From Pelomonas sp. Root1444 (GTDB lineage Bacteria > Pseudomonadota > Gammaproteobacteria > Burkholderiales > Burkholderiaceae_C), in the NCBI RefSeq assembly GCF_001426885.1, contig NZ_LMFP01000028.1:420230-453724 (forward strand): a DNA stretch of 33,495 bases, given 5' to 3'. The notes under the pieces were generated by a model. That model was not told the origin of the DNA. It did not search any database and worked only from the letters and a program-made list of their open reading frames with translations. A program made the translations under genes and the position numbers. This document shows, in pieces, positions 19,742-31,420 of this stretch; the stretch's first letter is position 1, and every line of letters begins with the position of its first letter.

Positions 19742-19762
19742 TTCGTCTTCGTCGAAGACGAA
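19742..19762. promoter_or_regulatory. 21-bp perfect palindrome upstream of the LysR gene
   Basis: TTCGTCTTCG and CGAAGACGAA flank a single central base. The site lies 61-81 bases upstream of the LysR start, a usual distance for a LysR autoregulatory site. A smaller dyad CTTC-GT-GAAG is at 19706-19715, nearer the gene, as expected for a second site. Alternatively the palindrome forms a hairpin ending the upstream gene: read on the minus strand it is followed, after 5 bases, by TTTTT. I cannot separate the two readings. Confidence 0.55.
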
Positions 19763-19775
19763 TTTCAACGGCCCA

Positions 19776-21113
19776 CTATCCCGCCTGTTTCAGCAGCCCT
19801 CGCAAGGTGTTGCGGCTGTGGGCGCCGAAGTGGCCGAGCAGTTCGGCCAGGCGCGCCTGCAGCGCGTCGCGCTGCCCCTGCATGCCACGCGCGAGCTCCG
19901 GCCCGAGCGTGGCCTCGTTGGCGGCGAAATCGAAATTGGGGTCAGTGACAAATTTCGCGGGCGCGCCGACGACGACCGCCGCGTCCGTCGCAGGCCCCGC
20001 CGCGAACGCCTCGGCAGCCACGACCTCGCGCACATAGTCGGAGCCCCACGCCGGATAGCGCCCATCCTGGCCGGTATCGCGCAGCGCGGCCTCCAGCGGC
20101 CCGTCACGGCGCTGGCGGGCGTTCTCGATGATCCAGTTCGTCTGGAAGCGCTCCAGCACGAAATGCCGGTTGCTCTGCAGCACGACCAGGCCTTGCCGGT
20201 CCGCCGGCGCGCCGAGCTGCGCCTTGAGGTTGACCCACATCATGTGGCCCAGCGTCGCGCCGGGCGCCGCGCTGGCGTGATAGGGCTGGGTCAGGTCCTC
20301 GACATGGTGCAGCGCCAGGCCGGCAAAGCGCCAGCCCCAGTAGGCATGGCCGGTCTGCCAGGCCAGCACGGCGAGACCACCGTACTGCCGCACGCGCAGT
20401 TCAGTGAAGGTGCGCGCGAAGCTGGGCGCCAGCGTGTTGAAGATGGCGCCCTGGTGGAAGAAGCCCATGTGGAAGGGCGCCTGCGAGCCGATGGCGACGG
20501 CCGGGTTGCCGAAGGGCTGCTTGCCGAAGCCGTATGGCGGGTTCGACGGGCTGCCGGGGTTGTCGTCGAACAGGTTCAGGTCGTGCCCGTAGTCGGGCTC
20601 GTCGCAGGCCGAGGCCAGCACGGCCAGCGGCGCGACCGCCTCGCCGGGCTGCAAGGCGACGAAGCGCTGGGTTGCCCCCTTGCTGGGCGTGACGGCGCTG
20701 ACCTGATTCATGTCGATGGCCTGCCCGGGCACCTCCGGTTCACGCGGGTCGACCTGCACGTAGAGCGCGAGCCTGGTGTGCGGCGACAGGCGCAGCGCAC
20801 GCAGGAAGGCGGCACGGCGGTCGGCATCGCTGCGCTTGGTGCCTGCGACAAAGCGCAGCGCGTCAGGGCGCGGCGCATGGCCTTTCAGCTGCTCGCGAGC
20901 CGAGGTCTCCTGCGCATCCAGTTCGCGCGCGATGGCGGCCTCCTGATCGCGCAGGAAATCGTCCAGCGGCTCGGCCTTCACGGCTGCGGCACCCGCGACC
21001 TCAGGCATGCGCTCGAAAGCGCGGTAGCACATGGGGGTGTGGTTGCCCCAGGCCTGCGCGAACGTGGGCAGCAGCAGGGCGAACAGGGCGGAGAGGGCAG
21101 GAAGCAGGCGCAT
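19776..21113 (-). CDS. Exported zinc-hydrolase-like protein of the phospholipase C / P1 nuclease superfamily
   Basis: The 445-residue protein has a clear signal peptide (residues 1-21, cut after AQA). The predicted mature protein then begins WGNH. In zinc-dependent phospholipase C and S1/P1 nucleases the mature N-terminal Trp is itself a zinc ligand. The segment HHVEDLTQPYH gives H269, D273 and H279, spaced exactly as the H-x3-D-x5-H zinc motif of that superfamily. Other candidate ligands are H25, H256 (GHAYWGW) and H290. The protein is longer than typical PLC or P1 enzymes, with an extra domain in the first 200 residues. Substrate is unknown. It has no obvious operon partner. Confidence 0.72.
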   Translation of the reverse strand: MRLLPALSALFALLLPTFAQAWGNHTPMCYRAFERMPEVAGAAAVKAEPLDDFLRDQEAAIARELDAQETSAREQLKGHAPRPDALRFVAGTKRSDADRRAAFLRALRLSPHTRLALYVQVDPREPEVPGQAIDMNQVSAVTPSKGATQRFVALQPGEAVAPLAVLASACDEPDYGHDLNLFDDNPGSPSNPPYGFGKQPFGNPAVAIGSQAPFHMGFFHQGAIFNTLAPSFARTFTELRVRQYGGLAVLAWQTGHAYWGWRFAGLALHHVEDLTQPYHASAAPGATLGHMMWVNLKAQLGAPADRQGLVVLQSNRHFVLERFQTNWIIENARQRRDGPLEAALRDTGQDGRYPAWGSDYVREVVAAEAFAAGPATDAAVVVGAPAKFVTDPNFDFAANEATLGPELARGMQGQRDALQARLAELLGHFGAHSRNTLRGLLKQAG

Positions 21114-21413
21114 CGACGGCAGCGGCTGGGGAAGCCGGCATTCTGGCGCGCATCAGGCAAAGCCTTGCGACCGAATCCACGAGGTCGCTTGTGGCCGCCC
21201 CGCCTCCCGGTGTGCCACGGGCCGGTGGGCCCAGCGCAGCACGCGCAAGTTTTGCTGCACGCAGATTACGCAGGGGTGCCGCTTCGCAGAAGCGGCGATT
21301 CCACAAGCAGCGCTTCGCCAGCGGGCAAGCCGGCGGGTGGGGGTCAGGCCGCGAAGTTGGCCGCACACCTGGCGCGTGAGCAGTTCAGCGACCGCGCATG
21401 CCCACGGAGCGCC
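21114..21413. other. 300-bp intergenic region with one strong hairpin
   Basis: No gene is recognised in the space between the methyltransferase stop and the start of the exported hydrolase-like gene. GCCGCTTC (21278-21285) and GAAGCGGC (21289-21296) form a perfect 8-bp stem with a 3-nt loop, but no T-tract follows on either strand. The part nearest 21113 presumably contains the promoter of the hydrolase-like gene; none can be called with confidence. Confidence 0.5.
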
Positions 21414-22076
21414 TCACTGCACGGTCGGCCTGGGTTGTGCGCGGTGCGCCACGCACACGAACTGCTGGTACCGGGTGTCGTCGAACCGACCCGAGAGCAC
21501 CCGGTTCAGCAGGGCGATCTTCCACGGCAGCTCTGCGGCATTGATGCCGGCGCAGGTCGTCAGCGCCAGGCCGGCCCGGTCGAACAACTCCGGTAGGCTG
21601 CTGCGTGTGAAGAAGCGCAGATGGGTGCGGTCGAGGACGCCGCATTCCGCGTAGTCCCAGCGGCCGCCCAGAAACAAGGCGTTCAGCGTCGGCCAATGGC
21701 GGATGTTGGGCAGCGACGCCACCACGCAACCGTCGGGCGCCAGGTGGCGGCAGATGCGCTGCAGCACGTTCCACGGGTCGACCAGATGCTCGAGCACGTC
21801 ATTGGCGACGACGCAATCAAACGGCGCCTCGTCGCCGAGGAGGTCCAGCGCCGCCTCGACGGGCGCCTGGACGAGCCGGTCGAACACGCTGGCGGCCTTG
21901 CTCGCTGCGTCCGCAAACGGCTCGACGCCGACCGCATAGATGCCCGCGCGCTCGGCCTTGAGCCCGGCCATGAACCGGCCTTCGGAGCAACCAATCTCCA
22001 GCACGCGAAGGCAACCGGCCGGCACGAACGGGCGCACCTCCGCGCGTGACTGCTCGTAGTAGGTACGCGTCGCCAT
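21414..22076 (-). CDS. Class I SAM-dependent methyltransferase
   Basis: The 220-residue protein has a Rossmann methyltransferase core. The SAM-binding motif I is VLEIGCSEG (25-33), with FDCVVANDVLEHLVDPWNVL as motif IV and the following helix, then a strand with HLAPDGCVVASLPNIRHW. This resembles the UbiG/Methyltransf_23 group, often found with cell-surface polysaccharide genes, but no such genes are present here and the substrate is not predictable. ATG 22076 is supported by GGAGG 6 bases upstream; an upstream in-frame start would add a basic tail without a ribosome site. It stands apart, 158 bases from the propionate operon. Confidence 0.85.
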   Translation of the reverse strand: MATRTYYEQSRAEVRPFVPAGCLRVLEIGCSEGRFMAGLKAERAGIYAVGVEPFADAASKAASVFDRLVQAPVEAALDLLGDEAPFDCVVANDVLEHLVDPWNVLQRICRHLAPDGCVVASLPNIRHWPTLNALFLGGRWDYAECGVLDRTHLRFFTRSSLPELFDRAGLALTTCAGINAAELPWKIALLNRVLSGRFDDTRYQQFVCVAHRAQPRPTVQ

Positions 22077-22234
22077 CGCTCTCCTCCCATGAACCCTGCC
22101 AACGACCCGCCGGGTGGCGGTGCAAGCAACCGGCCTACCATGCAAGCAGGTGACCAGGTCACGGCTCCATCTTGCACTGCGGCGAGTAATTCGCCAATCC
22201 CCGGCACTACGGTGACGAAGGGAGCGAACGGCGC

Positions 22235-22714
22235 TCAGCCGGCTGAAAACCCTAACGCATCGATCACTGCAGGCGGTGCCTGGACGAGCTCGATGAGCAC
22301 GCCCTCGCCGCCGAACGGGAACTGGTCGTTGCCCTTGGGGTGAACGAAGCAGATGTCATGGCCGGCCGCGCCACGGCGGATGCCGCCCGGTGCGAAGCGC
22401 AGCCCTTGCTGCTCCAGCCACCGCACCGCCGCGGGCAGATCGTCCACCCACAGCCCGATGTGGTTGAGCGGCGTGGCGTGGACGGCAGGCTTCCGGTTGG
22501 GGTCCAGCGGCTGCATCAGGTCCACCTCCACCGCATGGGCGCCTTGCCCCAGCGTGCAGATGTCCTCGTCGACGTTCTCGCGTTCGCTGACGAAGTTGCC
22601 GGTCACCGGCACGCCGAGCAGGTCCACCCACAGGTGGCGCAGCCTTGCCTTGTCCAGGCCGCCGATGGCGATCTGCTGCAGGCCCAGGACGCGGAAGGGT
22701 CGGGTTTCGCTCAT
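22235..22714 (-). CDS. VOC-family protein, candidate methylmalonyl-CoA epimerase
   Basis: The 159-residue two-module vicinal-oxygen-chelate protein is the last gene of the propionyl-CoA operon. Its C-terminal half ([18 protein letters not shown] and GVLIELVQ) closely resembles methylmalonyl-CoA epimerases, which have HHI, FLHPK and GVLIEL-type motifs. An epimerase is needed between the carboxylase and the mutase encoded here. However, the first metal-ligand position, normally His in the N-terminal HHIAI-type motif, is Gln14 (LQQIAI). The other presumed ligands are D65 or E63, H85 and E142. The start at 22714 lies 8 bases after the monooxygenase stop; no strong Shine-Dalgarno is seen. A glyoxalase-like role is the alternative. 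Confidence 0.7.
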   Translation of the reverse strand: MSETRPFRVLGLQQIAIGGLDKARLRHLWVDLLGVPVTGNFVSERENVDEDICTLGQGAHAVEVDLMQPLDPNRKPAVHATPLNHIGLWVDDLPAAVRWLEQQGLRFAPGGIRRGAAGHDICFVHPKGNDQFPFGGEGVLIELVQAPPAVIDALGFSAG

Positions 22715-22722
22715 GGTCGTCG

Positions 22723-23922
22723 TCACAGTTTGAGCCGCCCCCACAGCCAGCCGGTCTTCACGCCGGCCAGGGTGGCGATGGATTGTTGATGGATGTAGGG
22801 CAGGCGCCCGCCCCAGCCGAAGAAGCGGTCGCGCAGCCAGGGCGCGACGACGGCGTGTGACTGGAACATCGGCGTCAGCCTCTTGCTGGCTTGGCCGTAG
22901 AAGCGCAGGTGCGCGCGACGGCGCCGGCTGTAGCGCTCGAAGACGCCCGGCCAGTCGCCCGCCGCCTCGCAGGCCAGTTCATGCGCGTCGATCAGCGCCA
23001 TGTTGGCGCCCTGCCCCAGCTGCGGGCTCATGCCGTGCGCGCAGTCGCCGATGGCCAGCACACGGCCGTCATGCCAGCGCGACATCCAGACGTCGGCATA
23101 GCGCGCCTCACGCAGCTGCGTGCTGTCGCGCAAGCCCGTCAGCAGCGGCGAGACCTCGGGGAACAAGGTCGCCATCTGCTGCTTCAGCCGATCGAGCCCG
23201 GTACGTTCCTGCCAGCCGTCGAGTTCGGCCAGCGGCAGGCTCCAGAACAGGTTGATGCCGCGCTCGGCGTCCTCCGCGTGCGCCTTGCCGACGGGCATCA
23301 GGCCGATCATCTGCGAGGCCGAGCGGAAGCGCTGGCGCAGCTCGATCTGCGGAAAGCCGGGCGGCGCCGGCAGCACGGTCCACACCGCACCCCAAGGAAA
23401 GGGCCGCCCATGCTGCGCGACCCTCATGCCTTCGCGCAGCCTGGAGAAGCTGCCGTTGGCGAGGATGAGTGCCGCATGGCGGGCGGGCTCGCGGTGCGCC
23501 AGCCGCAGCGTGACGCCATCGGCGTCCTGCTCGAAGCCCTGCGCCGCCGCGCCGCAATGCCAGCGCACGCCCAGCTCGCGCAGGCGGCGCCACAGCATGC
23601 CCATCAACGCGCCGCGCTGGATGCCCAGGCCATAGGCCTCGGGATGGAACCGCCGGTAGCTCATGTCGAGGACGGCCCGCCCGGACGGCGTGTCGCCGAA
23701 CAGCCGGTCCACGCGCGTGCCCAGGGCCAGCGCTTCGTCGAGCAGGCCCATCGCCGCGAGCACGCGCTGCCCCGTCGGCTGCAGCAGCAGGCCGGCACCG
23801 ATCGGCCTCGGCTCGGGCACCGCCTCGTACAAATCGACCGGCACGCCGCGCTCGGCCAGCCGGATGGCCGCCGCCGCGCCCGCGACGCCCGCACCGACGA
23901 TGGCGACGCCGGCCTCAGGCAA
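22723..23922 (-). CDS. FAD-dependent monooxygenase (UbiH/PHBH type)
   Basis: The 399-residue group A flavoprotein monooxygenase has the dinucleotide-binding GAGVAG (10-15) and the FAD ribityl/pyrophosphate motif [19 protein letters not shown] (292-310). The middle motif, normally DGxxSxxR, reads NGSFSRLR from residue 156, with Asp replaced by Asn. It overlaps the end of pccA by 8 bases and is followed 8 bases later by the VOC gene, so it belongs to the propionate operon by position. No role in propionyl-CoA metabolism is known for such enzymes. The substrate is likely an aromatic or quinone-like compound, but this is a guess. Confidence 0.85.
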   Translation of the reverse strand: MPEAGVAIVGAGVAGAAAAIRLAERGVPVDLYEAVPEPRPIGAGLLLQPTGQRVLAAMGLLDEALALGTRVDRLFGDTPSGRAVLDMSYRRFHPEAYGLGIQRGALMGMLWRRLRELGVRWHCGAAAQGFEQDADGVTLRLAHREPARHAALILANGSFSRLREGMRVAQHGRPFPWGAVWTVLPAPPGFPQIELRQRFRSASQMIGLMPVGKAHAEDAERGINLFWSLPLAELDGWQERTGLDRLKQQMATLFPEVSPLLTGLRDSTQLREARYADVWMSRWHDGRVLAIGDCAHGMSPQLGQGANMALIDAHELACEAAGDWPGVFERYSRRRRAHLRFYGQASKRLTPMFQSHAVVAPWLRDRFFGWGGRLPYIHQQSIATLAGVKTGWLWGRLKL

Positions 23923-25960
23923 AGCGAAGAATCGGCTGGTCCACCGACAGGCTTTCGCCCGGCTTGGCCAGCACCTCGGCCACCACCACGTCCTGCTGTG
24001 CGCTGAGGATGTTCTCCATCTTCATCGCCTCGATGACGGCCAGCCGTTCGCCGGCCTGCACGGTCTGGCCGGCCTGGGCGGCCAGGTGCACCAGCAAGCC
24101 CGGCATCGGCGACAGCAGCAGCTTGGAGGTGTCGGGCGGCGCCTTATACGGCATCAGCGCCTGCAGCTCGGCGGCGCGCGGGCTCAGCACGGTCAGCTCG
24201 ACGGAGCGGCCGCCGTGCTGGATGCGGTAGGCCAGCGGGTTCCTGGCCGTGCCGCGCTCGGCCTGGGCCGTGAAGGCCAGACCGTTGACAGTGCCGGTGA
24301 TGCGCACGTCGTTCAGCCGCGAGTTGGAGACGATGCGGTAGTCCTTGCCGCCGACCTGCACGCGCGCCTCGCCCAGCGCGCCGGCGAACTCGCTGATGTG
24401 CAGTGCATGACGTTCGGCCTGCCCGCCGCCCAGGTTCACCACTGCGACGTAGTCGTGCTCGATCTGTACCTCGTGGCCGCGCAGCTGGCCGCTGATGCCG
24501 GCCTCGCGCTCGCGCGCCTTGCGGCGGATGAAGCCGGCCAGCGCGACCAGGAACAGCGGGTCGGCATGCGGCACGTCGTCGGACTTGAAACCCGCGGCGT
24601 AATGCTGGGCGATGAAGCCGGTGTTGAAGTTGCCGGTGGCGAAGTCGGGGTGCGCCAGCAGCGCCGCCTGGAAGGGGATGTTGCTGGAGACGCCGCGGAT
24701 GACGAAGCCGTTCAGCGCCTCGCGCATCTTGGCGATGGCATCAACGCGGTCCTTCCCGTGCACGATGAGCTTGGCGATCATCGAGTCGTAGAACATCGGG
24801 ATCTCGCCGCCTTCGTAGACGCCGGTGTCGACACGCACGCCGAAGCGGCTGGCCTCCGCCTGCTGCATCGTCGCCTCGGGTGGCTGATAACGCACCAAGC
24901 GCCCGGTGGAGGGCAGGAAGTTGCGGAACGGGTCTTCGGCGTTGATGCGGCACTCGATGGCCCAGCCGTCCCGCCTGATGTCGGCCTGCGTGAAGGCCAG
25001 CGGCTCGCCCGCGGCGACGCGGATCATCTGCTCGACCAGGTCCAGCCCCGTGATGCATTCGGTGACCGGGTGCTCCACCTGCAGCCGCGTGTTCATCTCC
25101 AGGAAATAGAACCCCTGGTCCTTGCCGACGACGAACTCCACCGTGCCGGCGCTCTGGTAGTTGACCGCCTTGGCCAGCGCCACGGCCTGCTCGCCCATCG
25201 CGCGGCGCGTGGCCTCGCTGATGAAGGGCGACGGCGCCTCCTCGATGACCTTCTGGTGGCGGCGCTGGATGGAGCACTCGCGCTCCCACAGGTAGACGAC
25301 ATGGCCTTGCGCGTCGCCGAGCACCTGGATCTCGATGTGGCGCGGCTCCTCGACGAACTTCTCGATGAAGACGCGGTCGTCGCCGAAGCTGTTGCGTGCC
25401 TCGTTGCGGCAGGACGTGAAGCCCTCGAAGGCTTCCTTGTCGTTGAAGGCCACCCGCAGGCCCTTGCCGCCGCCACCGGCGCTGGCCTTGATCATCACCG
25501 GGTAGCCGATGCGCGCGGCGATGCCGACGGCCTCGTCGGCCGAGAGGATGGGCTCGTTGTGGCCGGGGATGGTGTTGACGCCCGCGGCAGTGGCCAGCTT
25601 CTTGGACGCGATCTTGTCGCCCATCGCCGCGATGCTGCCGTGCTTGGGTCCGATGAAGACCAGGCCCTCTTCCTCCACGCGGCGCGCGAAGGCCTCGTTC
25701 TCGCTGAGGAAGCCGTAGCCGGGATGGATGGCTTGCGCGCCGGTGCTTTTGGCCGCGGCAATGATCTTGTCGGCCACCAGGTAGCTCTCGCGCGACGGCG
25801 CCGGGCCCAGCAGCACGGCCTCGTCGGCCAGATCGACGTGGCGGGCATCCTTGTCGGCTTCGGAATAGACGGCGACCGTGGCGATGCCCATCTTCTTCGC
25901 CGTGGCGATGACCCGGCACGCGATTTCACCCCGGTTGGCGATCAGGATCTTGGTGAACAT
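23915..25960 (-). CDS. pccA: Propionyl-CoA carboxylase alpha subunit (biotin-containing)
   Basis: The 681-residue subunit has an N-terminal biotin carboxylase domain (MFTKILIANRGEIACRV start, ATP-grasp loop GGGGKGLR, EMNTRLQVEHPVTE), a central BT domain that contacts the beta subunit, and a C-terminal biotinyl domain. The biotinylated lysine is K647 in EAMKMEN, 35 residues from the end as usual. It supplies carboxybiotin to PccB for propionyl-CoA to methylmalonyl-CoA. Assignment to propionyl- rather than acetyl- or methylcrotonyl-CoA rests on the neighbouring mutase and MeaB. The start at 25960 gives the standard N-terminus and lies 11 bases past the helix-hairpin-helix gene. Confidence 0.94.
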   Translation of the reverse strand: MFTKILIANRGEIACRVIATAKKMGIATVAVYSEADKDARHVDLADEAVLLGPAPSRESYLVADKIIAAAKSTGAQAIHPGYGFLSENEAFARRVEEEGLVFIGPKHGSIAAMGDKIASKKLATAAGVNTIPGHNEPILSADEAVGIAARIGYPVMIKASAGGGGKGLRVAFNDKEAFEGFTSCRNEARNSFGDDRVFIEKFVEEPRHIEIQVLGDAQGHVVYLWERECSIQRRHQKVIEEAPSPFISEATRRAMGEQAVALAKAVNYQSAGTVEFVVGKDQGFYFLEMNTRLQVEHPVTECITGLDLVEQMIRVAAGEPLAFTQADIRRDGWAIECRINAEDPFRNFLPSTGRLVRYQPPEATMQQAEASRFGVRVDTGVYEGGEIPMFYDSMIAKLIVHGKDRVDAIAKMREALNGFVIRGVSSNIPFQAALLAHPDFATGNFNTGFIAQHYAAGFKSDDVPHADPLFLVALAGFIRRKAREREAGISGQLRGHEVQIEHDYVAVVNLGGGQAERHALHISEFAGALGEARVQVGGKDYRIVSNSRLNDVRITGTVNGLAFTAQAERGTARNPLAYRIQHGGRSVELTVLSPRAAELQALMPYKAPPDTSKLLLSPMPGLLVHLAAQAGQTVQAGERLAVIEAMKMENILSAQQDVVVAEVLAKPGESLSVDQPILRFA

Positions 25961-25971
25961 GCAGTGCCTCG

Positions 25972-26258
25972 TTATGTCTTGGAACCCAGCAGCTTTTTGC
26001 GCTGCTCGGTGAAATGCCACCACGGCTGGCCTGGCCCGCCGTTCATGAAGTCGTGCGCGGCCATGAAGGTGTCGAGCACGCAGGGATCGTGGCGCTGGCC
26101 CATGGCGTCGCGCAGGCGGTCGTAGGCCTTCATCGGATCCATGCGCTTCACGTCCGCGGGCGTGGTGATGCCCAGTCCCACCAGGTCGGCCGCCATGGCT
26201 TTGCCGATGTTGGGGATGTCGGTGAGGCGCCTGGCCTCCGCCGCGCAGCTGGCCTTGC

Positions 26259-26262
<4 letters not shown>
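25972..26262 (-). CDS. Small helix-hairpin-helix protein (Cdd1/pathogenicity-locus type)
   Basis: This 96-residue protein lies between pccB and pccA. The segment [20 protein letters not shown] (13-32) is a helix-hairpin-helix, and [16 protein letters not shown] (57-72) is the second hallmark of the family often labelled pathogenicity locus or Cdd1. The C-terminus is Trp-rich ([11 protein letters not shown]). The start is GTG at 26262, forming a GTGA overlap with the pccB stop. It is therefore translationally coupled to pccB, and pccA follows 11 bases later. The function is unknown. Nucleic acid or protein binding is suggested only by the fold. Confidence 0.82.
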
Positions 26263-27791
<1,529 letters not shown>

Positions 27792-27795
27792 GGGC

Positions 27796-28191
27796 TCAGG
27801 CCTCAAACGGGAAGTTGATTTCCACGCCGTTGCCGGCGGGGTCTTGGAGGAAGAACTGGTGCTGGCGCGTGATGTCCGAGCGCACCTCGTGGAAGGTCAC
27901 GCCCTGGGTGGCAAGGTGGGCGGCCATCGCCTTGTAGTCGCTGCCAAAGAAGGCGGTGTGGTCGTACGTCGTCGGTCTCGCCGGATCGACCGGGCCGCGC
28001 ACCGGCTCGTGGGCGCGCTGCGTGGACAGGTGCACGATGGGGTGGCCACCAGCGTAGAGCCAGTAACCGTCGCTGTCGAAGGCGGGCCGCGGGCCGACCG
28101 TCAGGCCCAGCACGTCGCGGTAGAAGTCGCGCAGCGTGGCCAGCAGCTCGGCCGGCGCGCGCAGGTTGATGTGATTCAGGCCCGTGATCAT
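27796..28191 (-). CDS. VOC-family glyoxalase/dioxygenase-fold protein
   Basis: The 131-residue protein has two VOC modules with a full set of candidate metal ligands: H7 (LNHINL), H54 (IVHLS), H78 (YDHTAF) and E124 (VEINF). The ATG overlaps the meaB stop as ATGA, and pccB follows after 4 bases. Because its ligand set is complete it could be a glyoxalase-type enzyme or a second epimerase candidate. In sequence style, however, it is less like methylmalonyl-CoA epimerase than the protein at 22235-22714. The substrate is not predictable. Confidence 0.82.
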   Translation of the reverse strand: MITGLNHINLRAPAELLATLRDFYRDVLGLTVGPRPAFDSDGYWLYAGGHPIVHLSTQRAHEPVRGPVDPARPTTYDHTAFFGSDYKAMAAHLATQGVTFHEVRSDITRQHQFFLQDPAGNGVEINFPFEA

Positions 28192-29152
28192 TCGGCGCTC
28201 CTGGATTGAAAGGCCGCGAGCAGTTGGCGCGCGGCGGTGGATGCGGGGGTGCGGCCCTCGCGCACCGCGGTGGTCGCGGCATCGAGCCGGGCATGGACGG
28301 CGGGGTGGGCGACGAAGGCCTGGCGCAGGCCGGCCTGGATGCGCTCCCACATCCAGGCCAGGGACTGTTCGCGGCGCCGGGCCGCCCAGGCGCCGCTGGC
28401 CTCACGTTCGCTGCGCAGCGCAGCCAGCGCGTCCCACACCGGCGCGATGCCGTCGGACTTCAATGCGCTGACCTTGAGCACGCGCTGCCGGGCATGCGCG
28501 TGCACGGGCAGCAGCCGCAGCGCGGAGGTGATCAGCGCCTGCGCGCGCGTGGCCGCCTGGTCGTCGAGGTCGGCCTTGTTGATGACGACGAGGTCGGCCA
28601 GCTCCATGACGCCCTTCTTGATCGCCTGCAGGTCGTCGCCCGCATTGGGCAGCTGCAGCAGCAGGTAGAGGTCGGTCATGCCGGCCACGGCCGTTTCGCT
28701 CTGGCCCACGCCGACGGTCTCGACGATGACGACGTCGTAGCCCGCCGCCTCGCACAGCAGCATGGCCTCGCGCGTCTTCTCGGCCACGCCGCCCAGCGTG
28801 CCGCTGCTGGGGCTGGGACGGATGAAGGCGCGCTGGTCCATGGACAGCTTCTCCATGCGCGTCTTGTCGCCCAGGATGGCGCCGCCGGACAGCGTGCTGG
28901 AGGGGTCCACCGTCAGCACCGCCACGCGATGGCCGTGCGCCAGCAGGAACAGGCCGAAGGCTTCGATGAAGGTGCTCTTGCCCACGCCCGGCACGCCCGA
29001 GATGCCCAGCCGCAGCGCGCCGCCGGTGGCCGGCATCAACGCGGTCAGCAACCCGTCGGCCTGCTCGCGGTGGTCGGCCCGGGTGGACTCGATCAGCGTG
29101 ATGGCCTTGGCCAGCGCGCGGCGGTCGCCGGCCTGCAATGGCGCGGCCAGGC

Positions 29153-29156
<4 letters not shown>
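28188..29156 (-). CDS. meaB: Methylmalonyl-CoA mutase-associated GTPase MeaB
   Basis: The 322-residue G3E GTPase protects and loads cobalamin into methylmalonyl-CoA mutase. It has Walker [10 protein letters not shown] (54-62), the ETVGVGQSE switch region (146-154) and NKAD (193-196) for guanine specificity. No ATG fits the N-terminus. TTG at 29156 forms a TTGA overlap with the mutase stop, has GGAG 7 bases upstream and gives the usual family length. Overlap with the mutase gene on one side and a VOC gene on the other shows cotranslation with its partner enzyme. Confidence 0.93.
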
Positions 29157-31336
<2,180 letters not shown>

Positions 31337-31378
31337 CGAATCTCTCCTGTGACTGCGCGGCATCTTAGCCGAGCCGTT

Positions 31379-31394
31379 ATTCATAATTATGAAT
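31379..31394. promoter_or_regulatory. 16-bp perfect palindrome, likely GntR operator
   Basis: ATTCATAATTATGAAT is a perfect AT-rich palindrome in very GC-rich surroundings, in the 84-bp gap between the mutase gene and the divergent GntR gene. It lies 43 bases from the mutase start and 27 bases from the regulator start. FCD-type GntR proteins usually bind short palindromes in such positions, so autoregulation and control of the propionate operon are inferred. Core promoter boxes could not be assigned with confidence. Confidence 0.72.
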
Positions 31395-31420
31395 TCAGAT
31401 TGCCTCTACACTCGCCTCGC

